This document shows positions 32,979 to 46,196 of a stretch of 64,000 nt of DNA, in pieces. The notes beneath the pieces are model-generated. The model saw only the letters and a list, made by a program, of their open reading frames with translations. It was not told the origin of the DNA and ran no database searches. Every line of letters begins with the position of its first letter. The stretch's first letter is position 1. The position numbers were made by a program, and so were the translations under genes. The DNA comes from Rhodocollybia butyracea (taxonomy: Eukaryota > Basidiomycota > Agaricomycetes > Agaricales > Omphalotaceae): the NCBI GenBank assembly GCA_015501585.1, contig JADNRY010000036.1, positions 1 through 64,000 on the forward strand. Direction: 5' to 3'.

Positions 32979-35335
32979 ATGGCCAAAGATATCCTTCCAT
33001 CGCCGACGAACATAGGAAGTTCTCGAAACACGTCGCTGCTTGGCCTACTTCCTGTTTCGTTCTACTATCGTCTCTTTGCGCTCCAATTACTTTGGCTTCG
33101 AGAAGTTCGAGCTTGCTCTCAGTACAGTGACGACAGGCTGTCATCGGAACACGAACAATGCAGCAGGAGTCTGCTCCCAAGTCGACGCTTTGTACCCACA
33201 AAACTCCAAGAATGCTGAAGCGTGGACAGAGTTCGGGAAGCTAATCGAGACGAACGCGTTCAAATCGTTGGCTATCGATAAACTGCGCGGGCTGATCAAA
33301 ATTCCGTGGGTCTTTGCTTTAACTTGTGCTTTGTCGAAAGATATTGTTGTCTAATATTGAACTTTGATTTTTAGATCAGAAACATACGACAGCATGCCTC
33401 CGCCAGGTCAGGACCCACGATGGGAGACGTTGGGTCAGGTGCATGATTATCTAGCTGAAGCGTTCCCGTTGATGTATGTCAAATCTTGAAATTTCGTTTG
33501 CCAGTGCACGAATTCACATTTCTTCCAGTCACAAAACGTTTTCCCTCACCAAAGTCAACACTTACGGCCTCCTATACGAATGGATGGGTACCGATTCATC
33601 ACTCAAACCTTACATCCTTGCAGCACACCAAGACGTCGTTCCTGTAAATCCCAAAACCGTTGACTCTTGGACTCACCTGCCATACTCTGGCATCTTCGAT
33701 GGGACCAATATCTGGGGCAGAGGCGCATCGGATGATAAAGCGGGTCTGACGGCCATTATGTTGACTTTGGAGACGCTACTTGGAAAGGGATGGGCTCCTG
33801 CAAGAACAGTGGTCTTGGTGTTTGGATTTGACGAGGAAGCTGGGGGAGTTCATGCAAGTTCTCGTTCATTCATCGTCCCTCATCTTCGATCCTTATCCGT
33901 GTTCCGTTTTAGGGCGCCCGTTCTCTTGAAAAAGCACTCGAAGAAACATACGGTCGGGATGTGTTTGCTTTTATTGTGGATGAAGGAGGTGCGCTTCGTA
34001 TTTTTCACTATTTCCTAATGTTGACATGGATATCGGCCTGCTTGGGTAAGAGGGTTCAAAGATGTTTATGGCACGGTATTTGCTACACCTGGCGTTGCGG
34101 AGAAAGGGGCTTTCGATGTCAAGGTCGACGTTACATCACCTGGAGGACATTCGAGTGTTCCTCCGGCACATACGGTACGTGTATCGTTATTACTCCCTTC
34201 CACATCTTTTGATCCTTGGGTAGACGATTGGCTATCTCGCCGCTCTCATAACGGAATACGAGCGAAATCCTTTCCCTGTTGAACTAGTAAGTACTTTATC
34301 CTCGCTAAACTTCGCTCGAACCTATACCTACTTCTATTCCCCAGGTTCGTGGCTCTGTCCCGCACGATACCCTCCTTTGCTATGCCTCGTACGGGGAAAC
34401 AATACCGCGTGGTCTCAAACACGCTATAGTCAAATCTACCCATTCCGACAAGGCGCTAAGAAAAGTCGACGAGCTCTTCGTGCTGCCGGATCCATGGTAC
34501 TCGAGCTTGGTGGGGACAACGCAGGCAATCGATATCATTCAGGGCGGAGTGAAAGCCAATGCATTGCCCAAAAGCGCCTACGCTATCATCAATCATCAGA
34601 TTAACACTGCGAGGTACATATTCATCTTGTTCAGTCAGCTCGATATTGATTTTCCCATTTTCCCTCCCTTCGAATCGTAGCTCAATAAAAGAAACCTCAG
34701 CCCGCGATGTACATACTATAACTTCTCTCGCTCATTCTTTCAACCTCAGCCTCAACGCATTCGGTGAAGATATCATCGCTCCATCCGCCTACTCATCCGC
34801 AGCGAAAGGATACATCGAGCTTTCCATCGCATTCCCCCGCGAAATCGACCCTGCTCCCCGTACTCCGACATCTGGTGAGGGAAGTGAACCATGGGAGTTC
34901 TTGAGCGGGACTACCAAGGCTACATATAACGCGCATCGGGGTATCACTGGAAACAACAACGTTATCGTGAGTCCGGGGATGTCAACTGGGAACACGGGTG
35001 AGCCCACGGTCTTTTTTCCATCTTGATTGGTGTAGTACCGATTCTCAAAATCCTCAATCGCGATTCTCTCGCAGATACCAAACACTATTGGAACCTTACC
35101 CGCCATATATTCCGGTACAACCACCAGAACTCGATAAATGGTGGAGACATCGCTTCTGGTGTACATACGGTGAATGAGAGTGAGTTGATTTTGTATATTT
35201 TATTCGAGTGCGTTGGATCCATCTACTTTACTAACTAACTCTGCCCCGTTTGTAGATATACCACTTGACCACTACCTTGAGATTATCCGATTCTACACGA
35301 CGTTGATTATCAATGCCGATGAGGCGGTTTTGTGA
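32979..35335 (+). pseudogene. Gly-X carboxypeptidase copy B, probably damaged
   Basis: Tandem duplicate of copy A at about 95% identity, with HQDVVPV, GRGASDDKAGL, FGFDEEAGG, TSPGGHSSVPP and the C-terminus all present. Two lesions stand out. First, in the N-terminal anchor region two deletions (about 11 and 15 bp against copy A) shift the frame, so MAKDILPSPTNIGSSRN no longer joins LRSNYFGFEKFEL and no in-frame ATG precedes the latter. Second, at about 34048 the splice acceptor GGGTAG|GAGGG of copy A reads GGGTAAG|AGGG; the AG moves one base and would shift the following exon. Alternative splicing or a different start could rescue it, but a soluble active product is doubtful. Confidence 0.6.
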
Positions 35336-38300
35336 ACCTGCTTGAGAAATGATGTTTTTGTGGTTCATCGAGGATTCGTTCTACTGTAAATGTATGTATA
35401 CTAGCGTGGACTATCCAGCCATACATTTGAGGTTTGGCACGAAATGCGTTGCGAGGATGCGGAGGCGAATCGAAGGCTGGGTCAAAGGTAGAAGACGTGT
35501 TGAACGCGTTGAAGAGGTTTTCATCGAATGTAGTGAAAGGGACTTGGAAAAATGAAGTATCGCTCTGTATAAGGCGAGTCGCTTGCGTCTTGAAAGTGAG
35601 CGTCAGCTTCTGCACCAGCTTTTTCAACTTTCAGCCGGAGACCATCGCGTTTTCATGCAGTGGCTAACGAAAGCAGCTCTGCGTAACACAGGTATTGTTC
35701 ATGCCACTCATCCCAATTCTCGGCTGGTGTGTTTCTTGCTTGCGTCGTACGCAATGAGTGACAACTTCTAAAACTGGAGACTGGCGAGAAGATAATATAA
35801 CAGTTCCATTTCCAAGCGAATTCAAAGCTATTTCAAAGCGATTATATACATTAGATTATAGAGGCTCGATGACCGGCCAGTGCATTTCAGTTTTCGTAGT
35901 AGAGCACAAACTTGGGCTGGGGAAAGTTAAAACCGTCAGAACACGGAACGAAAAGATGATAGGATGATGAACGCACTGAATTTAGGAGTTAAGCATGATA
36001 AGTGCCTCAAACAAGTAGTATTTGATCACTCTAACTGCTATCCATACGACAACGAACTGGCGAAAGACTCAGTCAGTAGCGAAAACACAAGATATGACGA
36101 TTCGGTAGCTCGAGCGTACCAAGAAGAGGAATCGAGTGTATTTATTATTTTCTTCAGCATTGTTGACAACAGGCAGAGTTGTGTCCTGAGGAAAAGTCGA
36201 GGTAAACAAATGTTTTTGCGGGACGGTAAATCGACCACATACTGGAACTTGAGCTTGGAGAGTTCGTTCGAGAAAGAGTTCGTTCAGTGCTTCCTCTCGG
36301 CGTCGGTTGAAAGCGTGACGGTAGGGATGGACGCGGCTAGGAATACAAAAGTAGAGTGATTAGACGAATCTAAAATTTTAAACATTGATAGGCGCACTTT
36401 TCAGGGGACATTCTTTTGAGGTTTTCAGGGTCTTGACTTGACTTTGCAGGTTGAAGGTAGTGGAGAGAGGAAGAGAGTCTTTTGCAGGGTCTTGAATAAA
36501 ACTCCGCTAGTTGAAACTTTACATTGAGAAATCCAGAAATCGTGACCCAGAATAATGGCGCGCGCCGTGTTTCGATCATGCTCTCGCTCTTCCAATTGCT
36601 CAATACCTGTTCAGAACATGAGCTCTTTACAGATATCTTTACGAAGAAAAATACACACCTAAAACACACTCTATCCACCCCAGAAATAACCTTCCATCTC
36701 TGGCTTAGATTCTTTACATCTCTTGTATCTTTCGCCTTGTATCCGCCTCTCCAACTCAAACAGAATCAAAATCTTGCATTCAAACGAGGTCATTCGGTAG
36801 CCCTCGAGTGAGATCGCCAGGAACGGGAACGAAAAAGCGAGCCATGGCGTGCTGTCCTCCTAAGCTTCCATTTGCTTCCGTTTGATCCATGGAACCAAAG
36901 GCTTGTTGCGGCGGATTGGCAATGAAAATGGTCGTAATTTTCTGGGCGCCCGATAGATCCGTCATCACGAAGCATTCACCTTGACTTCTTCAAGCTCTAG
37001 ATGGTGTCCAAGACTCGTCAAGAGCACTAGTGGTCCGCGAAACGCTAGTCGACTTGCAGTGAGTCATGTACACGTGACTATTGATGGCGCCATCATTTTC
37101 TTGAAACCGGTTCCGCAACCTATCCTTGCCCTCGTACCACCACGATGGGGGACAAATAAAACCTTCTGTACCATCTGAATACCATAGGGTGAGACACAGA
37201 ACAACGGGGTGACACAAGATCAGCATACACGTCAAGGTTCAAGATTTCAGCCGCGAAGATTCCAACCACAAAACTCCAGCAAGTACTTCAGCATCATAGC
37301 GAAACGCCACCATAGCCTTTAAACTGGTATCGTAGGTATAAACCAATGAAAACAACGTACGAGTATCATCCTACTTTGTGATTTTGTTCACCAGAAGAAT
37401 CCGACAATATGATCAGCGAAACGAGTACTTCGGCTGCTCAGATCCTAAAAGCGCGAACTCGAAGAAACCGCAAGCCGAATTTGTGAACGCCAATGATAAC
37501 GGAGGCAGCAGCGGAGCCAGTTCAATCCTGGAGTGTCCGACACTCGAATATCGCATGACCAGATGTATTTGCTTTGCGCTCGGTGTGACCATTCGAAACG
37601 TGTAGCAGGCAGCCTATCGCATTTCAGGTAAGGCGGAGACAAATGCTAACGCAAGGCTGTAGAGTCCAAGTTTATTCGGCCTCACCAAGGAAATGCAACC
37701 ACAAGAGCACGAACTCCTTATTGACTGAGTCGGTTTTCCATCGCCCTGAACTTGCAACACGGCTCTGCTCCAAATTCTGCATGAATTCCGCGTGTACCAA
37801 TGACTCCAGATCTGAGATGTGTGACAAGTCGGATTGAAACCCAGTCGGCCACAATTCGGAGAGCAAGATTCACGGAGGAAATTGTATATTTTCCAAAATT
37901 TGGCAGCTAGACCAAAAAGGAAGCAAACGAAATAGAAGCTGGCGTTTGGACTGGTTGTGTTCTATGCTCTGTGAATGTAACTGGAGTTGGTGAAGTCTGG
38001 TGAAGTCGGTTTGTTTGTTTGCATGATGATGGTAGCAAAAAGAAACGTCGCTTATTCTAATTTTCAGGCTCCGCGCTCAAACATATTTACCTTTCTGTTT
38101 ATAATCACAACGCAGGTTTTTCTATCTTGAATTTATCCTGCATTCTTCTCATTTTATGGTTTTGATCGTCGTTGAACTTGAACCATCAACGCGCTTGACC
38201 TTGTTCGAGCTTTAGGCCTCAGGAATCAGGATACCCGGGCCACTCTCACTTGTTTCGGCCATCTTTTATCCAAGCTATGCAGTCTCAAATTCTCAATCTT

Positions 38301-39112
38301 TAATGCTCGGTAATTCGTACAGTACCAAGCTGGGAATCGCGGACAGCAAACACTTTGTCCTCAAGGATTGGAGTCGTCTGAGACCATCATCAAGATCTCG
38401 TAAACTTTTTGGCTCGGTTTCTGCTTTTAACCTGTACAACGGTGTCTCTTGTCTCTGAAGACGCTGAGGTGATTTTATCTGAAGACGCGGCGAAACTTCG
38501 GTGCAGCGTAACTACTAGTTGCATTGTCGAATGATATCGACACTAGAAGACTTCAAGACTATCCTCATGCACAAAATTTTTGACGGGATACCAGGCTCGA
38601 ACGGAAACTGCTGGGTACGTAGTATATTTTTGCTGCCTGCAAAACCAAAATCGGAGTGGGGTCAACTCGCCATTGTCACAGTGACGCCATTGGTTCGTGT
38701 TTCAATATACTCGGTCAGTCACTCGACTTCTAACAATACCCCGACACGTAGTGTCAAGAGGTTTTGCCTACTGGAGACAACAATCAACTCGCATTGCCAC
38801 TTTTTCAGAACATCCAGAGATGATTATTGATAATATAAACTCTGGAGATGCTTCCAGATACTCGTTCTGAGCTGCTTGAAGGAACTACATCTATTAATAT
38901 TTCTACGGTGAGGGGTTACCGCACAAAGTCACTCGGCCTCGACGAATGGATTGGATCAGAAAGGTTCGGTACGCTCAGTGGTCATTTGCGACGTATGAAA
39001 AGACAAACGAATGACTTTCCAAACATTACTCTCTTACTACGATAGTAGGCACCTTTTCACCCTTTCTCGATTTCAATTTCAACCAACCTTCCCAACAAGA
39101 ATCCCTTTCAAG
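35336..39112. other. Long stretch without a convincing gene
   Basis: The first 300 bp are the duplicated 3' flank of the carboxypeptidase. The frame 35964-36359 (131 codons, MMNALNLGVKHDKCLKQVVF onward) is the longest on its strand here and rich in Ser, Asp and Glu, but is unrecognised. Frames at 36370-36759, 37378-37605 and 38519-38830 are likewise unassigned. No repeats or target duplications stood out. Confidence 0.4.
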
Positions 39113-39732
39113 ATGTTTCTTTCACTCCTCACTATCGGTGCTGCAGCTTCCGCTTTCTTTGGCTCTGCATCTGCCCTTGGGTGCGATGAGGCAGATCGTT
39201 ATGGTGTTCTTACTTTCTTAAACCCAATCGTGCTGGGCGAGGTAAGTATTGATGTGTCTTCTATGATCAACATACTTACTACACTATGCATATATTCATT
39301 CCTATTGGTGTTACTTTTTGTTTTTTTTCTTTATGGTGTACTTTGCTCGTCGTGACGACCCAGCTAGTCAGATCGACACTTGATGCTTCTCATAGTTCGA
39401 TCCGACATTCTTTGCAGGGTTCGCTGGGACGTTTTGACGGCAATTTACCCCAACTTCCGCTAACCTTGTTCACCCTAACTCTAATAATCTGTTTCCCTCT
39501 CTCATCAAAAGTACCTTTTTTCTTCGTGCATTCATCACCCTTGCAGCTAACATATTTCTCGGAACTAACCAGGTCGGTAATTCTTGTATCCCAATTCGGC
39601 TGTAAAGAGACGCCTGGCTGGGCCGTTCTGCACCTCAAAGGTAGATCTGGATATACTAATGCTTCTGCCGAGGTAGAAATTTGGGTCGCGCCCGTCGAGG
39701 TTGCTTGCGTCATGTGCGTCATGTCTAAATAA
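39113..39732 (+). CDS. Small secreted protein, possibly decayed
   Basis: The first exon (39113-39241) encodes a clear signal peptide (MFLSLLTIGAAASAFFGSAS) and ALGCDEADRYGVLTFLNPIVLGE before a GTAAGT donor. Downstream exons are uncertain: FDPTFFAGFAGTF is followed by a stop in one frame. The segment about 39440-39560 (SANLVHPNSNNLFPSLIKST) recurs at 42283-42380 and 49677-49760. A last frame ends with KGRSGYTNASAEVEIWVAPV and a stop at 39732. Fungal secreted proteins with a Cys near the signal peptide and a beta-rich end would fit, but the middle could not be assembled. Partial or broken. Confidence 0.35.
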
Positions 39733-40212
39733 CGAATCTCTTTTTTGTAGTGGTCCTCCTTTCTATCATGCAATGAGGAATACCTGTACATCGAATGTCA
39801 TTGCGAAACAAAACTTATGGGCCAGGCTGAGATTCATAGTCAGGTGGGTGATCATTCGCTGCCTCTTCCATTCTCCGAACCCGCTCTATTAGTTCAGACA
39901 CCTGCTGGCGTAGTGTACCCTCCTCTTCGTCACCGCTACTCGCTTGATTTAGTGTTTCCTGGGCAACACGAAGTTTATCTTGCGCATCAATTTGAGCATG
40001 TTCTTGCTCTCGTATCTCTGATTGTTTCGATCTGACACCTAGACCAGAAGTTCATATTAAAAGGCAATATTTTTAAATTATAAAGAACTACAAGCTCACC
40101 TTTCATAGGCAAAGATTTCCAAATCATCCCCAGTGTATCATGAGGACTGAGATCACTAAAATCACAAAGAAATATTTGAGCCTGTCAAATATGCTTCCGA
40201 CTTGCAATTTAC

Positions 40213-41049
40213 TTACAAAATGGAGATTTCTTCCTGAGCACTCCGTACTCGATGAGATTGCTTTCTCCGCCGCCTTAGATCAAAACAGCCTAGGGTGAGG
40301 ATCAAAAAAAATGCAACGGCGCCCCCAACTCCACCTCCAATTGCTGCTACTGATTTCTTGGACTGAGTAGCTTTTTGGGACAACTCGGAGGGTACTACTG
40401 GCATGGGTGAGGGTGAGGTAGCATGGGAGTGTGCAGAGAGTGTGCCCGTAGCTGTTGTAGTGGGGCTCATTTGACTGGAAGAAGTCGAGGTTGGTATTTG
40501 GGGGGCTGTTGTACTGGCACCCTTCTGACCGGGAGATGTTGAAGCTGGTGTTGTTGGGGCTGTTGTTTTGGTACTCTCTTGATTAGAAGATGTCGATGCT
40601 GGTGCTGGGACTGTGGTTTCGACTACAAGAGCCAAAGTAAAAACATCGCCCCCCGCAGTTTGAGTAAGGTTTCCTCGCTCAACATAAAGACAGTTTGCTG
40701 TCGCTGTGCCCCCAAGATTGCAGAATACCGTGACATCTTGGGTGTTGCCATCATATTCGAAGCCGGTTGCGGACACGATCAAAGTTCCCAAAGTGGAATG
40801 GGGTGAGTCAGTGTCCACTTGGATGTAAGTCGTTGCTGCACCGGTGCCATCCGCTGCCCCAACCAACTGCACCGGGTTAGCGGGGATAAAACCTTGTATA
40901 CCGGTATTGAATTTGAGTGTGATGGCACTGGATTGACTGTAGATGTATCCTTTCGAGCGGATTTGGTTAAACAATCTTCGCAAATGAGCTCAGGCTTACT
41001 GGTACGCAGTGCTATCAGTACCAGCTGCCAGTGGAGAAAAAGGTAAGGC
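40213..41049 (-). CDS. Ser/Thr-rich single-pass membrane protein
   Basis: The probable start at 41049 gives the signal peptide MPYLFLHWQLVLIALRT, followed by an intron of about 75-100 bp whose exact borders do not settle the frame. The main exon reads ITLKFNTGIQGFIPANPVQL, DSPHSTLGTLIVSATGFEYD, FCNLGGTATANCLYVERGNL and TLALVVETTVPAPA. A Ser/Thr/Pro stalk of repeated STSxxQ.STTTAP units follows (for example TPASTSPGQKGASTTAPQIP). Then come a membrane helix (AAIGGGVGGAVAFFLILTLG), the stop-transfer DLRRRRKQSHRVR and a short acidic tail EEISIL. The layout is that of a surface sensor or adhesin-like protein of fungi. Function unknown. A small intron near the C-terminus cannot be excluded. Confidence 0.65.
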
Positions 41050-41059
41050 ATGAAGTAGG

Positions 41060-43150
41060 TTCCTGCAGAAGGGGGTAACGAAGGGTTGTTTGTGCAAGTT
41101 GGATAATTACTATGCGTGTTATAGTGGTGACAATTCTTCAAATCACAAAATTCCATGTCCGCTATGTGGTCTCGTAGCAAGAGTCTGCCATGGGTATACA
41201 ACGGCTGTTATAACTACAGTATACATCATGGATACTAACACTTATTCCAAGCGTTGCTGTCTCAGTCAAGGTCTCAGTTCTGGTGATCCATTCGCAAGCG
41301 CATCTGTGTAATCATCTTTTGAGCGAACCCAGTCAAACAATTTTCAAAGTTCAGCTCAGGCACTACCACCGGTGCGAGCTGGGGAAAAAGGAAAGCTATG
41401 GACAGCTCTCAAGTAGATTCAGGCAGAAGTCATTAAAGAAGGGTTGTGTAACTACAACAATCATGCTCTTCAATTGTACACATAGCCCCTTGATCATGAT
41501 TCTGAAAAGATTCTGCGATGCTCAGGATAAGTCTGAGTCATGATGTATGCGTGTGTACCAGGCAATGGGCGCCGCAGCCTCCTTCGTAGCTCCTTGGAGG
41601 ATAAATAATCTTGGGATTGTCAAATCCAGGTTGCTTTGGAACTACGTATAGTTACTACATCCAGCCCAGCCAAAAAGGACACTCCCAACCCACATCCGAA
41701 CTCAGATTAACTTTCAGTTGATTGGTACAGGAAGATAAACAAAACGATCATGATGTGCTGATTCCAGGGGTTGCAACTCTTGGTTTATTAATATTAGAAT
41801 TTCGTAGGCATCCGACAAAATTTCCATAAGTTCGGAATGTTCTGGTTATCTACAACATCAAACGCTATTACACTGATCGTCGGTAAGTACTAGTATCGTG
41901 CAAGCCTGCAAAGAATTCCAGAGTCAAGGAGTGTCACACAAGCAAGTGTATCGGTTGTTTACCCGCAGAAGGGTCTTATCCTTATCGGATGCGACACGGA
42001 CGAGTTATGCTGCGTGTTGATAAATACCCAGGTGCTTTGTGTTTATATAGCGCCGGGTTCTTGGATTCTCTTCAGGTCGACACTTGTACAGGTATGTCCA
42101 GAGTCAGCGTTATCAAGAGTGGAGTTCGCTAGTAGCTTGCTTGGAAAGAAGCATCATTTCCGCTTTTCCTCAAGCACACACTTTATCAACTGCGTCTATA
42201 TTTTTCGCCTACTTTCAAGGCGCTACACCTACACACACGGTCCCCCAATCAAGATTTTGTCTTCAGTACGCTATGAAGGCATTGACCTCGACTCCTGCTA
42301 ACCTTGTTCACCCTAGTGCCAATACTCCATGTTCCTCTCTCGAAAGCACCGTCTTCCTTCACGCAACAACTAAGCTTGTCGCGCTGCTGTTGTGCCTGCC
42401 CGTCGTATAAATGTGATTATCCTTGGAGAACTCGAGTATCCTGTGCTCGGTGCTTTACACTTCTCATGCATCTTCGGCGCATCCGAAAGGTGGCTGCAGT
42501 ACTGATCTTCGAGTACTTGGGAAGCACCTTGTACTAAACACGGTTTGGCATCATAGCATGGCAAGAATCCGGACGAGACATAGGAAATGAGATAGCCAGA
42601 ATTTGTTACGTGACGGTCTTAGATTGGCTTGCCTCTCAAACTTCAGCAATCCTATTATTCAGGCCTCAGGTCTCATCCCATCACTCGAAACTCTTTTTTC
42701 CCACTGGCACGACTCCTGCCGTCAATTTATTGTGGGAACTCGTACTAGTCACTACTTCGTCATCTAGTATGTAGCGGCGTACCAGTTGCATACTCACTCT
42801 AAGTATCAGGCAGGTAGGCAGAACTTACGGAGAGTATCAGCCGCGCAAAGTGGCATAATTCACGAACAGTCACGGCAAACCCGCCATTCATTCGCAGGAC
42901 ACCAGTAAAAATGCCACTTTACAGCTCTAGAGAAGTATTCTCATAGCCTTAGTCCTGATTGTATGCCGCTCAAGCTCTCTCAGGTCCATTCGATGCTTCC
43001 CGAAACATCAGTACCCGTACTCAGTACATCACACGAAAACTCCGAATATCAATGTGTAAACTTTGGTTTCCCAACTCCGTCATGAACTCCGAGACAGTTC
43101 TCATCCATTTTTGCCTAAAATGACTTGTTATTCCTGTTATATATCATCTT
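41060..43150. other. Intergenic stretch with a dispersed secreted-protein fragment
   Basis: Only 42283-42380 (TSTPANLVHPSANTPCSSLE in translation) is recognisable, as a copy of sequence at 39440 and 49677. The region 42010-42410 may be an eroded copy of the gene at 39.1 kb. Other frames are shorter than 110 codons and featureless. Confidence 0.4.
42283..42380 (+). repeat. Dispersed fragment of the 39-kb secreted-protein gene
   Basis: Shares ACTYCCGCTAACCTTGTTCACC-like sequence and the AAAGCACCGTCTT block with 39440-39560 and 49677-49760. Confidence 0.55.
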
Positions 43151-43155
43151 TGACC

Positions 43156-44381
43156 ATGAGCTCTTCCCCCCAGCAAAAACCGAAGAAAAATGTCATGTTT
43201 CCGAGGTTGTGCTGAGTTTTCTAGCCGGTAGCGGTCCGGCACTCACTTTAGGACAAAAGGCCGTGGAAATTTACAAGTTTGCTCAGGTAAGTATGTTGCG
43301 TCATCTTCGTTTTTCAACGGTAGATTGTCGACCTTTTACAGAGATGCGAAGAATGTAAAGAAACATGGAGGAAGCTGGCATCTGTAGTCTGCCACTTGGT
43401 TTATGCCCTTTTGAAATCATCCGAAGGGATTACTTTGCAACATGGCACATTAAACCAGTCGGTAGAAAGTCTTTTGAATCGGTACGTTGCTTCTGCAGAT
43501 CCATTAGACTCGCTGCTAATGATCATCTTAGAATTCTTCTTGCAATTCGTACTGATCATGGATCATCGAGTACGAATACGGCGTATCGGTCTTTTCTGCG
43601 CAGAAACCCTCCCGTGTCTGAGGCTCAGCTGCAGTGTTACATGGACCAGTTGTATAATTTCCAGGTGCTTTACTTTTCCTTTTCTTATTTCATATCATTT
43701 ACAGGACATCTCAGGCGTGGTTGACTCTGTCTCAACGAATTCAGGTGCTCGAAGATTGGACTCGATTGGAAGGAACCGAACTCAGCACTCAGACCAGCGG
43801 TGCTCTACTCTTCCTTTCCATCCTTTCCTCCGCCACACCCCGATCCATTCATTTCTTCCGCTATACAACATCGCTCTCCCTATCGAGATAACATACAAGG
43901 TTCCTCCGACGGACGAGATATCATTCCGGCATGGCCTGGAGAGCATCTCTCGGAAGCGCGGACCTTTACTCTACCACATCAAGTTCGCCGTAACTCCAAC
44001 AATCCGTTTTTGCCTGCCGTCTTTCCTCGCGAGGTGACATGCGGTGTCGCTCCATTCGTATCTCATGTTTCAGCCGATAATTCCTTCAGAACCAGTCACA
44101 TCGGAGGCTCTTCTACCATTTCAAAGGTGGATAACTCGACCACGGCGAACTGCAACAATGTTACTCATGTTAATAACTTCTATGGCAATATCGTCGTACC
44201 TGCCTTTCCTGCATTCGGTATTCATCCTGGCAGCGCTTATAGCTGCGACTATCTAGGTCATAACGTTCATGGCGGGAATGGTGCTCAGAGTGGTTACAAT
44301 GGACATGGGAATGGCGGTTGGGCCCCGTATTTGACGATGGAAGCAGCGAATCTGGTTATGGGGCGCAACACTGAACGTTGA
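43156..44381 (+). pseudogene. Paralogous family member E, frameshifted
   Basis: Same exon plan as copy D and closely related to F and G: MSSS start, KAVEIYKFAQ, CKETWRKLASVVCHLVYALL, VESLLN, AVRT-like IRTDHGSSST, SEAQLQCYMDQLYN, LTLSQRIQVLEDWTRLEGTE, RRNSNNPFLP, SHIGGSSTISKVDNSTTANC, NNVTHVNNFYGNIVVPAFPA, ending GRNTER at 44381. Two lesions: a missing base in the C run after the start (TCTTCCCCCCAG against TCTTCGCCCCCAG in F), and a net 2-bp loss near 43800-43850 relative to G. Either could be a consensus error in a C-rich run, the second less likely. Confidence 0.6.
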
Positions 44382-44639
44382 ATTTCCCGAGCTGCAACTG
44401 CGTACCCTTTCTCCTTGCAAAGGTTAGCTTTTCTATCGCATGCAATTGTCGTGTCCGGGTTGACCAAAGTCCATTTGAATTCCAGTCCCTCTGATTCTTT
44501 ATTTTCGTTGCTGCTTTATGCGTTGTCTGCCCACCGCACTTGCAAATAGAGTATCAATGGAATACTACACATTTTCTGTCAGGAATCAGGAGTTCTTTTT
44601 TACATACTTGGGTTTTCCTTTTCAATCTTTCTACAGGGA

Positions 44640-44800
44640 AGAGAGGCTCTGTAAGGGACTATGTAGCGACTAGCTTTCAGCACCAAAAGCTCTTTGAAGG
44701 ATTCAGGATAAGCAAAGTTTCTCTTGAATGAAGATTCTCAAAGTAACCTCTCAGGATGTAATGAGTCTAGCCAACGTGAGTGCTTCAGATTCAAGACAAC
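44640..44800 (+). repeat. 3' flank shared by family copies E and G
   Basis: CTCTGTAAGGGWCTATGTAGC, AAAGCTCTTTG, AGCAAAGTTTCTCT and TGAAGATTCTCAAAG occur in order here and at 63225-63430, about 250 bp after each gene, showing that the duplication unit exceeds the coding region. Confidence 0.7.
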
Positions 44801-45480
44801 TTTCTACAATGGCTTTGGCAATCTCTAACACATGTAACTTACCATTCAACCGTATTAAAAAGCAGCAGTGAATTTCGGTAACTAAAGGACAACGTATTTC
44901 TTGCAGCAGGGACGTGATATACGCGCTAAAGTGTACAAGACGCGTTGTTCTTACACTTTCATCGCATTGAACATGTCCCAAGACTATCGCTCTAAATCGT
45001 AAGCGCGTAAAGCATTTAGAGTAGCCACATCAGAGAACTGGGAGTGCTGGAGTAGGCTGGAGTGCGGCCAATTGGCAATGGGATTAAGAATCTGTAATAA
45101 AGGAGACGACTACTATATACAAATTTATACATAGATGCATATACTACATAGCATAAGGCTTGAGCGCTTGAGAAGTGTGACATTTTTCAGCCGTCTGTGG
45201 GGATCGAGCGACTGTGTGACGTGTCTCAGAATGCACACCATTGCGAGGCGACTTATATATACACATCCATATGGATCATCAGTGTATAACGAGTCTGCCT
45301 GGGAGACTAGAGGCGACCATAGTTGTCCATATATGATGATGCAAATTCCCCACAAACTTTCCCTGAGGCAGTGCGGACAAAGTCCCGATGAGAGTTTTGA
45401 CTCGATTTGTTTTGCTACAAGCACACCCTAAGATGAAGAATGAATATTTGAATGGGAAGGAATCTGCTTTCGACCAGACC

Positions 45481-46153
45481 ATGAGCTCTTCGCCCCCAGC
45501 AAAAACCAAGAAACAATTTGTTTCCGAGGCTGTGCTAGGTTTCTTGAATAGTAACGGCCCGGCATCCACTTCGGGACGAAAGGCCGTGGAAATCTACAGC
45601 ACTGCTCAGGTATGCTACGTTATCTTCGTTTCACGACTTTGCTGCATAGATTGCTAAACTTTTACAGAGACGCAAAGAGCATAAAGAAGAATGGAGGCAG
45701 CTGGCATCTGTAGCTTGTGACCTGGTTTATGCTCTTCTCAAATCATTTGAGGGGATTTCTTTGCAAGATGATACGATAAACCAGGCAGTAGAAAGTCTTT
45801 TGAATCGGTATATCTTCTACAGATCCATTTTCTCGCTGATAATAATAATTTTTAGAATTCTTCACGCAGTTCGTACCGATCATGCATCGTCGAATACAAG
45901 TACGAATATGCCATATCGGTCTCTTCTACGCAGAAACCCCCCTGTGTCTGAGGCTCAGTTGCAGTCTTACATGGACCAGCTATATAATTTCCAGGTGCTT
46001 TCCTTTTCTTTTCTTATTTCACATTATTTACAGGACATCTTAGGCGTGGTTGACTCTGTCTCAACGAATTATTGTGCTCGAAGATTGGACTCGATTGGAT
46101 GCCAGCGCTCCGAGTCAGACCAGCGATCGTTCCTTTCCATTGTTCCCTCCGCT

Positions 46154-46196
<43 letters not shown>

